This document shows positions 46,864 to 57,522 of a DNA stretch of 60,000 nt, piece by piece (the first letter of the stretch is position 1; the number at the start of each line of letters is the position of its first letter). The stretch comes from Membranipora membranacea. Its lineage: Eukaryota; Bryozoa; Gymnolaemata; Cheilostomatida; Membraniporidae. Where the stretch lies: contig OU612069.1 in NCBI GenBank assembly GCA_914767715.1, positions 746,001 to 806,000 on the forward strand, written 5' to 3'. The notes under the pieces were generated by a model. The model was given only the letters and a program-made list of their open reading frames with translations, was not told the DNA's origin and made no database searches. A program made the translations under genes and the position numbers.

Positions 46864-47442
46864 CATTGAATTGTACTATTCTTAGAATAGCATTTTCAAC
46901 TCACCATTCTCCAATCAGGGAGCTGTATTTTCCAATAGGCATTCTCACAATTTTCATTTGACATCGAGCTCAGTCCCTAGTAGCTTTTTGGAGTTTGCGC
47001 AATGTTTGATTACTAAAAAAATCAATTTTCTGTGAGCAACAATTTGTATAAACTAGTGTCTTTCTCTTTTATTTGGTTGTTATTTCGAACACAAGAACTT
47101 TTATTTATGCCTGTCTTGATAATATAAAACAATAAACCACTATGAAAAAAAACCATAAATCAATGAATATTTTATTAGAGACTGCACTATATCCAGAATA
47201 ATTGCATCTTGTTGTAACGGTTTGAGTCAGGTGCACCATCACGTGGTCATACAGTATAGATGGCAACCTCTACTAGGGACAGCCAATCACATAGCATTTC
47301 ACATAGCAAATCACATAGACATCTATAAACTTAAATTCTTAGAGGATTGAGGAGTTAATAAAATCAAGTAAGTGTTCCTAAATTGAGTGAGTACTGTTTA
47401 TAAGGCTATGAGTGAGCCGCTGTTCCAGGATTGAGTTCAGTG
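46864..47442. mobile_element. 579-bp insertion with 8-bp target duplication, hAT-like
   Basis: Flanked by perfect direct repeats GTTCAAAC (46856-46863 and 47443-47450). The paralogous site at about 58380-58387 has a single GTTCAAAC and no insert. Ends are imperfect inverted repeats (CATTGAATTG versus CACTGAACTC). An 8-bp duplication fits the hAT superfamily. No transposase, so it is non-autonomous. It entered copy A's flank after the segmental duplication. Confidence 0.7.
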
Positions 47443-47866
47443 GTTCAAACAAACCCAACCTGAGTAGATAACTCCAAATTGTTTGACTGAATTCAGTCTA
47501 CTTGAAATGGGAAATCTTCTATTGATTTTTCATTTAAATCTTTTCTTTAACTTTTAAACACTCAATCTTCAATCTCTAGTAAAATACCCGGGGAGCCCCA
47601 CTGGTACTCAATTGGCTGATGATGCTCAAAACTTTGCTTCCTCACAGTGTATTCCTTTAAAACATTTATTGACAATAAACTTCATCGTTAAAATGATGTT
47701 CTTCAAAATGTACCAGAGCAAGCAAAACAATGAAAAATGAAAGAAATAGAACGGAAGTGAGACATGGAGGGCTAAATACACCGAAAACAAGGAAAATGAA
47801 AATGTCTTAGACATGAAATAGATAAATGTGTGCTGTCTGAACTGAGTGCCTGCCAATTGTTTGAAG

Positions 47867-48067
47867 ACCAAAACCGCCAATAAACAATTCTTATTTCAAG
47901 CAGGTGAGCACAACTCCAACCATAATCAGACTGATCATGTGAAATATACTGTTCATCATTTCCTCAAGAGCGGAAACCATGCAACGCCAGAGCGTGCTAA
48001 CCATTCAGCCACGCCTAATTGGATTTATTTGATTCATACGGTATATCGTTTCGCATCCAAAAGTGTC
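47867..48067. other. Segment absent from the C-unit, with tRNA-like A-box
   Basis: Present here but missing between TTTGAA and GTTGACTTAAAAG in the C-unit (about 58789). Minus strand contains GGCGTGGCTGAATGGTTAGC, a tRNA A-box context like Ser/Leu-type tRNAs. The sequence GAAGACC at the left edge continues in the 54.8-kb copy, so loss from the C-unit is more likely than insertion here. Confidence 0.45.
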
Positions 48068-49668
48068 GACCTGTTCATGCGGAAGTTGACTTAAAAGCTA
48101 TTCCAATATATTGATCAGGCTTAAAACTGGTGTCAAAACGATATATGGAAAGAGTGAATGTAGACATGTAGGGTGGCTTGAGAGCATTTGATTATTTACG
48201 ATGTTAATCCCAAGGTGCAGCGGCAACATCACCTCAATTGGTCGGCTATAGCAAGCTCCCCTCTGAAAACAGTCGAGCCTGGGCTGTATCTATGGGTTTT
48301 GAGGTGGTAGGGCCAGGCAGGGTGGCTGCGGGAGGGGCGCTTTACCGCCTTCTCGAGAGGCCTCCCCCTAGAAAATTTTCGAAAAAGCGCTAGCAGTTTT
48401 AAGGCGCTCCAGCCCTTTTTGAGATTATCTTGGGGGATCTTGTGTAACAGGGAGGGACATCATATTCAACTGTGGTTGGCACTTAGAATTGAAAAAAATT
48501 GGTGAACATGTTATGGAGTGTGAAAAGAGGCAAATTAAAATTGTCGTTGTAAAAAACACGAGGGAGTGAATTAACTGCATACAGAGAAGGAATAATTAAA
48601 GTCATAAAAATATGTGATAATATTTTATGAATAGACTTTAAAATAGTAATAATCAATTTTGTGTGAGCAACTTTTTGTCAAATTCTGATTTTATTGACCA
48701 CCACAGAGAAGGATTTTGGGATGAGATGACACAGCTCAATCCCTCTCTACATCCAATTTGGAACATCCGATGTACATGGACTGTTTGCTTAAGTTTGGCC
48801 CGAAGGTATTTTTAAGAGGGCCATGATGCTGAAGGAAGGCTCACATGTTTCAGATTTAGATGTATTGATGAACTCTAAACATCATAAAGAGCAGGAATCT
48901 GCCATTGTAAAACAGCTATACATCGGTGCTATCGCTTCATAATCCCTACATATATCACAAGGGGCCCCCTGAGCACCTGTTATTGAAAAACATAAATAGA
49001 GTCAATGTCTGTGTATTCACAACCCTTATAGCGATTTTAGTATTTTTTAAGTTAATTGACCTCCTGAAAATGTGGTAGGGCCATGGCCCCCTGGCCCTAC
49101 CTATGAATACACCTCTGAGCCAAGCCCTCCCAGATAAGATACAATAAAATTTGTACTCAGATATTAATGATATTTTATTATGTTAGGTCACTTACACTGC
49201 AGGGAAGGGTAAATTTTAATAGGTGGTTGTGCCTGCCAAATACTAGAGAAGATCACCTCAAATAATGTTAATATTAGAAAGTCCCCATTTAGATGACTGG
49301 CTAAACTGCATATTCATGTAAAATGAACTTAAACCATGGGGAGATGGACAAGGCTTGCATTCGATATTGCATAGCTGGTGTACCATCAAGATGTGGGACA
49401 AACTTTTCATTTCATTCTTCAGGCTGAGGTTCTGTCTTTTATTTCCCACACTTGGGAATCAATTTGAAATTGGAAAAGAAATTATTTGTATGATTAATTT
49501 TGCTTTCAATTTTTATTCATTACTGTCTGTTATTTTTTACAGTATTACAATGATCAAGAAATTGTTTGACCTAACAATATGCTCTATTCCATTGGCTGCT
49601 CATGATTCATATTACTTTCTTTAGCCGCACACATCCACTGATCAGATATGGATGTGGAAGGTTAATAC

Positions 49669-49911
49669 CTGCTGAGAGGGCCTCTGTAGACTCTCTGATG
49701 TACGCAGTGCAATGTGTGAGAATATATGATCAAATTCTCTATCCATGAATTTACTGCTGTTGCTTACGCCTAGGTCTTGGTCTATTGTGAGCTGACTGGG
49801 AATGTCTCCTATATGTGTACCAGAGCAACTATCATCGGCCTGTTGAGCTTCAACAGAGGCTTGTGGTGCTGCCACTGCTGACTCAGGTGGTTCAAAACGA
49901 TGCTGACCTGA
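49669..49911 (-). CDS. Candidate symmetrical exon (81 codons)
   Basis: A strong acceptor (TTTCCTCCGCCTCTCAG) before 49911 and CAGCAG|GTATTA at 49669 bound a 243-nt frame, phase 0 at both ends. It includes HRFEPPESAVAAPQASVEAQ, GTHIGDIPSQLTIDQDLGVS and MDREFDHIFSHIALRTSES. The duplicate at 59766-60000 keeps the frame open with a handful of residue changes, but its donor would be GC. Composition (Gln, Ser, Asp rich) suggests a disordered region. Partner exons not found; function unknown. Confidence 0.38.
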
Positions 49912-51316
49912 CTGAGAGGCGGAGGAAATCTCTGATTAGTCAAGTACCTGATGATCATTGTAAGCTGTTGGATACTGTGGGTCGTGAGCAGAAAAAGGAT
50001 GCATAGGGAAGTTTTCCTGTAGCTGATTGAGCTGTCAATGTTTTCTGCTTATTTGAAGTAAATCTTTTTTTTTGGAAATTGAAATCAATTCCTTGAAATT
50101 ATGACAGAATACATAGAAATTAAACTTACACCCACTGAGAAAACCTAAGTTTGGAATTTTCAAATTTATTGTGTTTCGAAACACAGAGAATCATCTTCCG
50201 TGTTTTCAAAAAGGCTGAAATTGGTATTTCACCTCAAATTCGATGATGACATTACGAAGAAACACAATCAGAAATCACCACTGTATAGAGTTATTCAGTC
50301 ATTGGAGTTCTGCCTCTAAATATTGTACTAAAATTACTGACCCTTTCTGGTTAATCTACAACAGAGATTGTGATTCTTTATTCATTTATCAATATTGATG
50401 TTTCTCCAGAGAAAACGGCTCACTGCTATTAAATAGAAGGGTTACCTGACAAAATTGAATAATTCATGTCTTGGTCTAATGGCTCACTTGTCCATATCAA
50501 AAAATAAAAGCCTCATGGAGATAGGCAAGGTGATCCTGCGCATAAATGATACCTTCAGATTCATGACAATGGCTAATAGATTGTAATAATGGCCACCTTT
50601 TTGAAGCTGAGGAACCAATCTTGATTCCTGAACAAGAAATAAAAAAAAGTACAGATTCCCTGCCTTGCCAAGCAAAATCATTTTTACTCAAGTTGGGTGT
50701 AAAGACTCTGATCACAGGAAGCACATAAAAATCATAATAAGGTCCAGTCATCACGAGGTTACCACAAGGACAAAAACATGAGGAAAATCTTAAATCTCAT
50801 AATATCCAGTCAATCGCGTCCTCACTATTTTCAACAGTTTTATGAAGATTTATATTTAGACAGATGCCCTTCAAGTTGTTTAAGGCACATCGATTACAGG
50901 AGTGCCTAGAAAAGTATATGTTAAATGATACACTGTAAAAAGTTCAAGGCTCTTACCCCCTTTGTTTCGTGTATTGCGGGAGTATCGTGCATCCCGTTTT
51001 TCAGGAAGCTACAGTGTTAGCAATATGAATAAATCAAGGTCAAACTGAAAAATTTTGTAAAACTTTACCAACAAAATACTGTCAGAGTTGAAGAAAGAAT
51101 TTATTATGCTGTGCAGAAAGATTAAAACCATCCGAAAAATCACAAAAGATAATATAAGAATAATAATTATTCTCTCCTGCTTTTCAAAAGAGAGCAAACA
51201 CACACAGTGGGTACCAACAAAACAAGATGGTTAGTTTGGTTGAGTTTCTCAAACAACAACTTTTGGTCAGAATAAATTTAAAGCGGTCAACAAACTTGGA
51301 ATGCAAATCTCAGTTT
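49912..51316. repeat. 3' flank of lectin copy B, partner of 40390-41837
   Basis: From about 50180 it is collinear with the D-copy flank. No supported exon. Confidence 0.7.
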
Positions 51317-53605
51317 TCATGCTTGTTTCTCACACACATAACTATCATGCCAATTACAAGGAGCATCGTCTAGAACAGCTGTGGGCAACCTGCGGCCTTT
51401 TTGCCAGTGCGGCCTAATGGGTAATCTTTTGCGGCCTAATTGTAGCCTTATGCCTAAAAAAATTATTACACATCAATTTTGGTTCCTCTTTCTTTATGTG
51501 GAGAACCAAGTATAGCGCTCTGTAAGTACTATATATTTCAAAATTGTGTCATTTCTCGAGTCTGCAATGATAGCAAAGCTTCCCCAGCCACTTTACACAA
51601 AATCATCATAACTTTGGTACTGGTACCAACGACTTTCTCAAGATGTTTTCCTTTCGAAATAACACAAAACAGTGACCTTTGGATGATAAAATTACAAAGT
51701 TCTCTAAGATAATAGCAAGTAGTAATTTTTGCAAAACAGTCATTTTGGACGAAAGACAGATTTGTACCAAAAGTCTCTTTGTTACAAGTGCTCCTGCATT
51801 ATGGCTGAAGTTTTCCATTTGTCATTTCACAACCATTTGCAAAAGATTTCCCCCTTGCAGGAGGGTGGGCGCAGTAAGATGAAGATGAAGACAGGACGCA
51901 AAGAATTTTAAAAAAATTTTTCGCTGCGCGAAAACACATTTTCCTCCGCCACAACTACTGCCCCTTTACGAACTTTTTACACTTTTACCGCAAGGAGGGC
52001 CCTACAGCACCCCTCCCACCCTGCCCTTTGCCATACACATGAAAAACAGACGCATACAAAATCAAATCATGAGGTAAAATGACGCCACAAAACTCCAGAA
52101 GATTAGATAAACCCACATTTCTGCTGAGATAATGGTTCTTGCAACATACTGCAGTCTTTACACAAATTATTAACAGTATTAACAAAATAGGAAGTTCCAA
52201 AATTGTTAGTGCAGTTTCAATCTTATCCCTGAGGCCTTTTGAGTTGAGGTTGCAGAAAATGTGGCCTTTTTCAAGAAAAGGTTGCCCACCCATGGTCTAG
52301 AAGCATGTAGGCTTTTCTGAAACCAAAACAGAATGGTGGTCCTAGATCTGACTGGCGCGGTTGCCATTCATCTGATGTCACAATCTGCCCATTGGTTCTC
52401 CATGTATATATCTGAGTATCACTATCATATGTAACATCTACCCAGAAACCAGTGTAGCTAACACTCCAACCTGTAAAAATGTCGCTGCAATGAGAGCTTT
52501 CTAATGGAACCTGATAAAGTCACTCCAGCATTTCTTACTTCATAATATTAAAATATAGGGCAGTCGCATACACAATTTTAACCTTTTTATGATAAAACTT
52601 GCCTTCAATGCCGCTGTTCCACATAATGCTGTAGAATTCTTTTGTTTCCTGACTGATAACAGTCGGTAAATCTGCTCCTATACTTAGGCAAGCATCCTTC
52701 ACTTCCTCCGAAGTTTTGACTGAAGAAAACATCTTCACACAAGTATCTCTATCTAGATTGTGATACCAGCCATCAGGGAAGTCACATCTGCTCATATAGG
52801 CTCTATCTACAGATATAAATCACCGTCAAATGTCAACATAGGATTGACTCGACTTGACACATACTTCTATAATAAGCCCAGTGTTTCTGTGATCCGAAGC
52901 AATGTTTAATGCTTACACTTTTCAAGCAGTTCACGGTTTTCTGATGTCTTTTAAAGTTGGACAATATTGGTCACTTATCAGAGCTGGACCTAACAAAGAG
53001 TCTTATACTGTATGCAGACTAGCAAGGGAACGAAACATGCTTTACTAGCTCTGGTAGGACCAGTAAGACCATCTAGCCTATAAGCTGAGCTTGAGGGGTT
53101 GGGTATGATTAGTTGAGTAATACTCATACTTTGGTATTTTTCCGCCACAGTGGGTAATATTATAGTGAGCATGAATCAAAGATCAAGGGCATTGCATAAC
53201 ATGTAAAGGCTTGAAATCCGGGCCAATGAATATATCACAGCCACATCCCCTGGTTGTAGCACAATTAAGCCTGAATGTATGAAGAGAGGGGCTACAGCTT
53301 CGCGTGTTGGTTGTGAATTATAACGCTTGCAAAATCATACCTGTGAGATAGACTGATGACTCTCCTCCTGTAAAACATTGAGGGGCGGTGACAGTAGAGT
53401 TCAAGGTCAGAGAGCTGAGGCTACATTCTGATGGCTGTTTATTGTAAGCTAGCCCTGTACACTCAGATATTGATATGCATCTTAAAGCACACTCCTGTAG
53501 TCTTGTTACAGGTGAAGTTTCTATGATGCCGCTGTCAATGAGGCAGTGATCTGAATGGGTGAACCATGTGGACACAGGAAGTGACTCGCAAGTAGCAAGC
53601 TGAAC
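51317..53605 (-). pseudogene. PAN/apple plus C-type lectin, copy B (broken)
   Basis: Exons recognised: PAN/apple 53341-53605, first lectin exon 52603-52806, last exon 52295-52470 interrupted and resumed at 51317-51375. Splice sites, phases and the GC donor match copies A and C. Two lesions: no signal-peptide exon is found upstream, because similarity stops at about 53625 and is followed by unrelated DNA and a TTTTA repeat; and a hAT-like insert splits the last exon just before the final two cysteines, adding a stop after eight foreign codons. The sugar site reads QSD, not QPD, and the first lectin exon is the most diverged (SSVKTSEEVKDACLSIGADL). Residual open frames suggest recent loss. A truncated or exonised product is possible but unlikely to fold. 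Confidence 0.85.
51376..52294. mobile_element. 919-bp non-autonomous hAT-like element
   Basis: Terminal inverted repeats CAGCTGTGGGCAACCT and CATGGGTGGGCAACCT (13 of 16 match), flanked by a perfect 8-bp target duplication GTCTAGAA (51368-51375 and 52295-52302). TIR wording (CA, then TGGGCAACC, then a GCGGCC-type subterminal) and 8-bp duplication are typical of hAT elements. The small internal open frames carry no recognisable transposase motif. It sits in the last exon of lectin copy B. The paralogous exon relic at 41838-42008 has the uninterrupted site. Confidence 0.93.
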
Positions 53606-53625
53606 CTGTAAATAATGGGAGACTT

Positions 53626-54359
53626 CCATTTACAGTGATACTACCGCACTGCATGATGGTGCTTTGAGGGTGTAAGCACCCGAGTTATCCACCTGGGGGT
53701 TTGGGGAGCAGTGCGAGCCAACAACAGGGTCCGAGGCAGAGCCTCATCTGATGACTAGGAAGGGCTAAAAGGTATATTTGACCCCAAATAATTTAATTTA
53801 GTTAATTTTATTTTGTTTTATTTTATTTTGTTTTATTTTATTTTATTTTATTTTATTTTATTTTTTTTTTATTTTTTTTTATTTTATTTTATTTTATTTT
53901 ATTTTATTTTATTTTATTTTATTTCATTTCATTTTATTTTATCTTATTTCACTTTATTTTATTCATTTAAGTTTAATTTAATTTAATTTAAATTGATTTT
54001 ATTTGATTTAATTTAATAAGCAAATGACATGAAATACACTTTCGACACTTACAATCAACACATCGGCCCCTGCGACTAACATGCCCATGATATCCCAACG
54101 TCCAGTATCAACCACCCCTTTGACAATACTTGTTTAAATTTTAATACAGCACAATAGCACAACTTTTATTTTTGTGAGCAGTACCAGTAACTAATCAACA
54201 AGTGCTTGGATAGTTATTACAAAATTGCGATAGGGCTGTTTTCTCTCAAATCTTGAGGAAATAGTGAAAACTGCAAAAAGTGGAAAGTGAGTATGAAAAT
54301 CCGGAGGGTCCCACCTCAATAGGAAGACTTGGCAAGTATGGCTGATTTCGTAATACATT
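53626..54359. other. Unique replacement segment upstream of copy B
   Basis: Not present at the equivalent place in units A or C. It contains a short GC-richer piece (CCGAGGCAGAGCCTCATCTG at 53731) and the TTTTA microsatellite. It marks the breakpoint that removed the signal-peptide exon. Confidence 0.6.
53795..54015. repeat. Imperfect TTTTA pentanucleotide microsatellite
   Basis: About 200 bp of ATTTT/TTTTA units with interruptions, grading into TTTAA-type units near 53970-54015. Confidence 0.95.
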
Positions 54360-55922
54360 AATCGAGAATGAAAGTTATGCCAGTGAAGTTGAAGAAAAAT
54401 TTGGCAAAGGCCGCACATAGAGCTGTGAAAAGCCTATCAATCATTGTAATTTCCATACAAGGTTGACTGCCATTTGAAGGGCTCACATCAGTAAATATTG
54501 ATTATCTACTGGTACTCAACTGGCTGATAATGCCTAAAATCTTGCATTCTCACAGTTGGTTCATTTAAAAAAGTTTATTGATAACAATCTTCATCATTAA
54601 AATGATGTTCTTCCAAATGTGCCAGGGCAGACAAATCATTAAAAACATGAAAGAAGGAAAACCGAAGTGAGACAAAAATGGCTAGGCCAAATACACCAAA
54701 AACAATGGAAACGAATAATTATGTCGCAGACATGCGATAGAAAAATGACTGCTGTATGAAGTGAGTGCCTTCCATTTGTTTGAAGACCTGATGCATTGCG
54801 AAAGGCTATTTATTAATTTATTGATGTGTTGTATTTAACTATTCTCGCATTACTACTGGATTGATTGATGTGTTTTTTCCATTAATAATCAATAATAAAT
54901 CTCTACCTCTATTAGAGAACAGTACTAGAGTTCACTTAGTCCTCAGGGATGAACTCTTGATATATTCAATAGATAGTAGCTGTTTCTGGCTGCTCATGAG
55001 CGGTAGGTTACCTGAAAATATGTGAATAATTGATCCCTCACCTGTATACAGCTCAACATACATATATAATAATATTTATTCCAACCATTGGTATGCTAAC
55101 TTAATAAAAGTGGCCATTCTTACAGGTATTGGTACAATAACATGATAAAATGCATAAAATCAGTTCTAAATTTTACTCTCTCTACAAAATGCAAGCCCAT
55201 CACACCGACACAGACAGAGAGCTTTAGCAAGTTCAAATGTTTCCCTGCTCAGATTTGAAATCGATTGGGCGCAGTGCAGAGTCCTTTCAAAATTCACAAT
55301 AACAGTGATGAGCTGGAAGGCTTCAGACAGTTAAGAATAAAGATGCATTATGCATGAAACGAATTTCTGGTTTTGTCCTTGATATGTTTTGAAAATTTCA
55401 TGTGATTGCCACATAACACCAAGTAACTTTACTGCTGAAGTAATCTGGACGGTAACTAGGGAGGGAAAATGTAAATAAATGTATTTAATGTGACCTTTAT
55501 GCCACAATACATATATCGATCATATCATAAACGAATCTTGAATGAAAGAAACAAAAAATGATAATTTAATATTTGGAGAACAGATAATCACAGAAGCCTT
55601 CTGGTTAGTGCCAAAAACATTCCGGAAAAAGAAGGCAGAAAACATGGTTGCAGAACCGCAATCATCACAACATAAGACTGAAAAGTTATACTGATTAGGA
55701 AAAACATAATAACTGCAATAATGGAACATATTATTGGACAGAAAAATGAGAATTTTTTAATTTTACTCTTTCCATACAAAGTACAGGAAACAAAGATAAC
55801 ATATACTATTAATTTAAAATAGAATTTTTCGTAAATCGTTAGTGTGAAACTGAGACTACTAATAGTATTATAGTTGATGATACACTTTGATCTTATGACC
55901 AATTATCAGTAAACAATTAATC
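54360..55922. repeat. C-unit 3' flank, partner of 42316-44121
   Basis: Collinear with the A-unit 3' flank. Open frames at 55520-55902 (minus) are the duplicated counterparts of 43792-43974 and are not conserved as coding. Confidence 0.8.
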
Positions 55923-57522
55923 TTAGCTTTCATGTCTGCTTTCACAGACATAACTAGTATGCCAAAAACAATAGCCATCATCAATACCCATGTGGCGTTT
56001 CAAAAGACCTATACAGGTTCCAGACCCATCTGGCTGGCTCGGTGCCCATTCATCTGATGTCACTTCCTGCCCAGCTGACCTCCACCTATAAACCTGAGTC
56101 TCAGGATCCAGTATAACATCTACCCAGAATCCAGTATAACTGCTACTCCAACCTGCAAAATATACGCGACGATGAGAGCAAAGCAATAGAAGAACAACAC
56201 TTTGGCACTTCATACACATTCACACTTACAATTTCGAATTTAAAAATAACTTGCCTTCAATGCCGCTACTCAACATATTGTTGTAGAAATCTAGTGTTTT
56301 CTGGCTGATTAAAGTTGGTAATTCTGCCCCTCGGCTCTGACAATCGTCAGACGCCTCCTGCCAGGATAGTTGTGATGTAAACATCTTCACACAAGTATCT
56401 CTATCTGGATTGTGATACCAGCCATCAGGGAAGTTACATCTACTCATATAGGCTCTGTCTACAGATAAAAATCCCCTTACATGAGTCAATATCGGATTGA
56501 CTCGACTTGACACATACTTTTATAACATGCCCAGTGTTTCTGTGATCAGAAGCAGTTTATTGTTTTCAGCTGTCTGACAAACTTGGTTAATAATGACTTA
56601 CACGCCTGAGTTGGACTTAAGAAAGAGTCTTATACTATACGCAGGCTAGCTTGGGAAAGATACATGCTTTACTAGCTCTGGCAGGACCAGTAGGGTTGGG
56701 TATGATTAGTCGATTAATACTCATAATTCAGATTTTTTTGCAAAGTATATCGAATATTATAGTGACCCTGTATCAAAGATCAGGCATTGCCAATACATGT
56801 ATAGGCCTAAACTCCATGAATGAAACACAGCACAACACACTGGTTGTGAATTGTAAAGCTTGCTAAATCATACCTGTGAGATACACTGATGACTCTCCTC
56901 CTGTAATACATTGAGGGGCGGTGACAGTAGAGTTCAAGGCCAGAGAGCTGAGGCTACATTTTGATGATTGTTTGTTGTAAGCTAAGCCTGTGCACTCAGA
57001 TATTGAGATGCATCTTAAGGCACAATCCTGTAGTCCTGATACAGGTGTGGTTTCTATGATGCTGCTGTCTATGAGGCAGTGATCTGATTGCGTGAACCAT
57101 GTCGACATAGGAAGTGACTCGCAAGTAGCAAGCTGAACCTGTAAATAAAATATACATGTTCCTTTCTTGTTCATTGCTTGACAGAACTTAAATAGCCTCT
57201 TTGTGTTCTGCAAACAACTGTACCAAACATTTAATGAGACGTTTGGTCAAACTGATAGCAATGACCTGGCCCCGAATATTTTGCAGTTTTCCTCTTGAAT
57301 ATATTTCATTTTCATTTGAATTCTTCTTGGATTCATGTAGGCTAGAAGGAATTAGAAAAATATCAGTCATCTCAAAAAATGACCGAACAAACCCAAGAGT
57401 TTCTAGAATGACCAGTACCAATAGAATTTTTGTGGAACATCTTAGTGTTTCAAACTTACTTGAACTGCAAGAAATACTAGAGGAAGAATTAATTTCTTGT
57501 ATGACGCTCTTTGCTCCATCAT
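55923..57522 (-). CDS. Secreted PAN/apple plus C-type lectin protein, copy C
   Basis: Four exons: 57460-57522 (21-residue signal peptide MMEQRASYKK with core LILPLVFLAV), 56874-57138 (PAN/apple-like, DCALRCISISECTGLAYN), 56255-56458 and 55923-56152 (lectin domain). Product 253 aa. All phases and the GC-AG intron match copy A. Compared with A, a 9-nt in-frame deletion removes three residues directly after QPDGSG, next to the expected sugar-binding loop, and AYCSW becomes GYCFW. All lectin cysteines are present. No membrane segment after the domain, so a soluble secreted protein is likely. It is closer to A than to B throughout. Confidence 0.88.

Larger units (their letters stand above)
46000..49668. 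repeat. A-unit 5' flank, duplicated at 57820-59765
   Basis: Aligns in order with 57820-59765 but is longer because of at least four extra segments: about 46450-46757, 46864-47442, 47867-48067 and 48556-49105. The GC-rich block at about 48220-48490 (GTAGGGCCAGGCAGGGTGG) recurs at 58850-59150. No gene supported. Confidence 0.8.

Noticed and set aside
48835-49152. ORFs across the GC-rich block shared by the A and C flanks (48220-48490, 58835-59152)
   Set aside because: The copies differ by frameshifting indels (CCCCCT versus CCCCT and others); the block looks like a dispersed repeat.
51479-52293. Transposase gene inside the hAT-like element
   Set aside because: Frames are short and overlapping, with no recognisable hAT dimerisation or catalytic motif.
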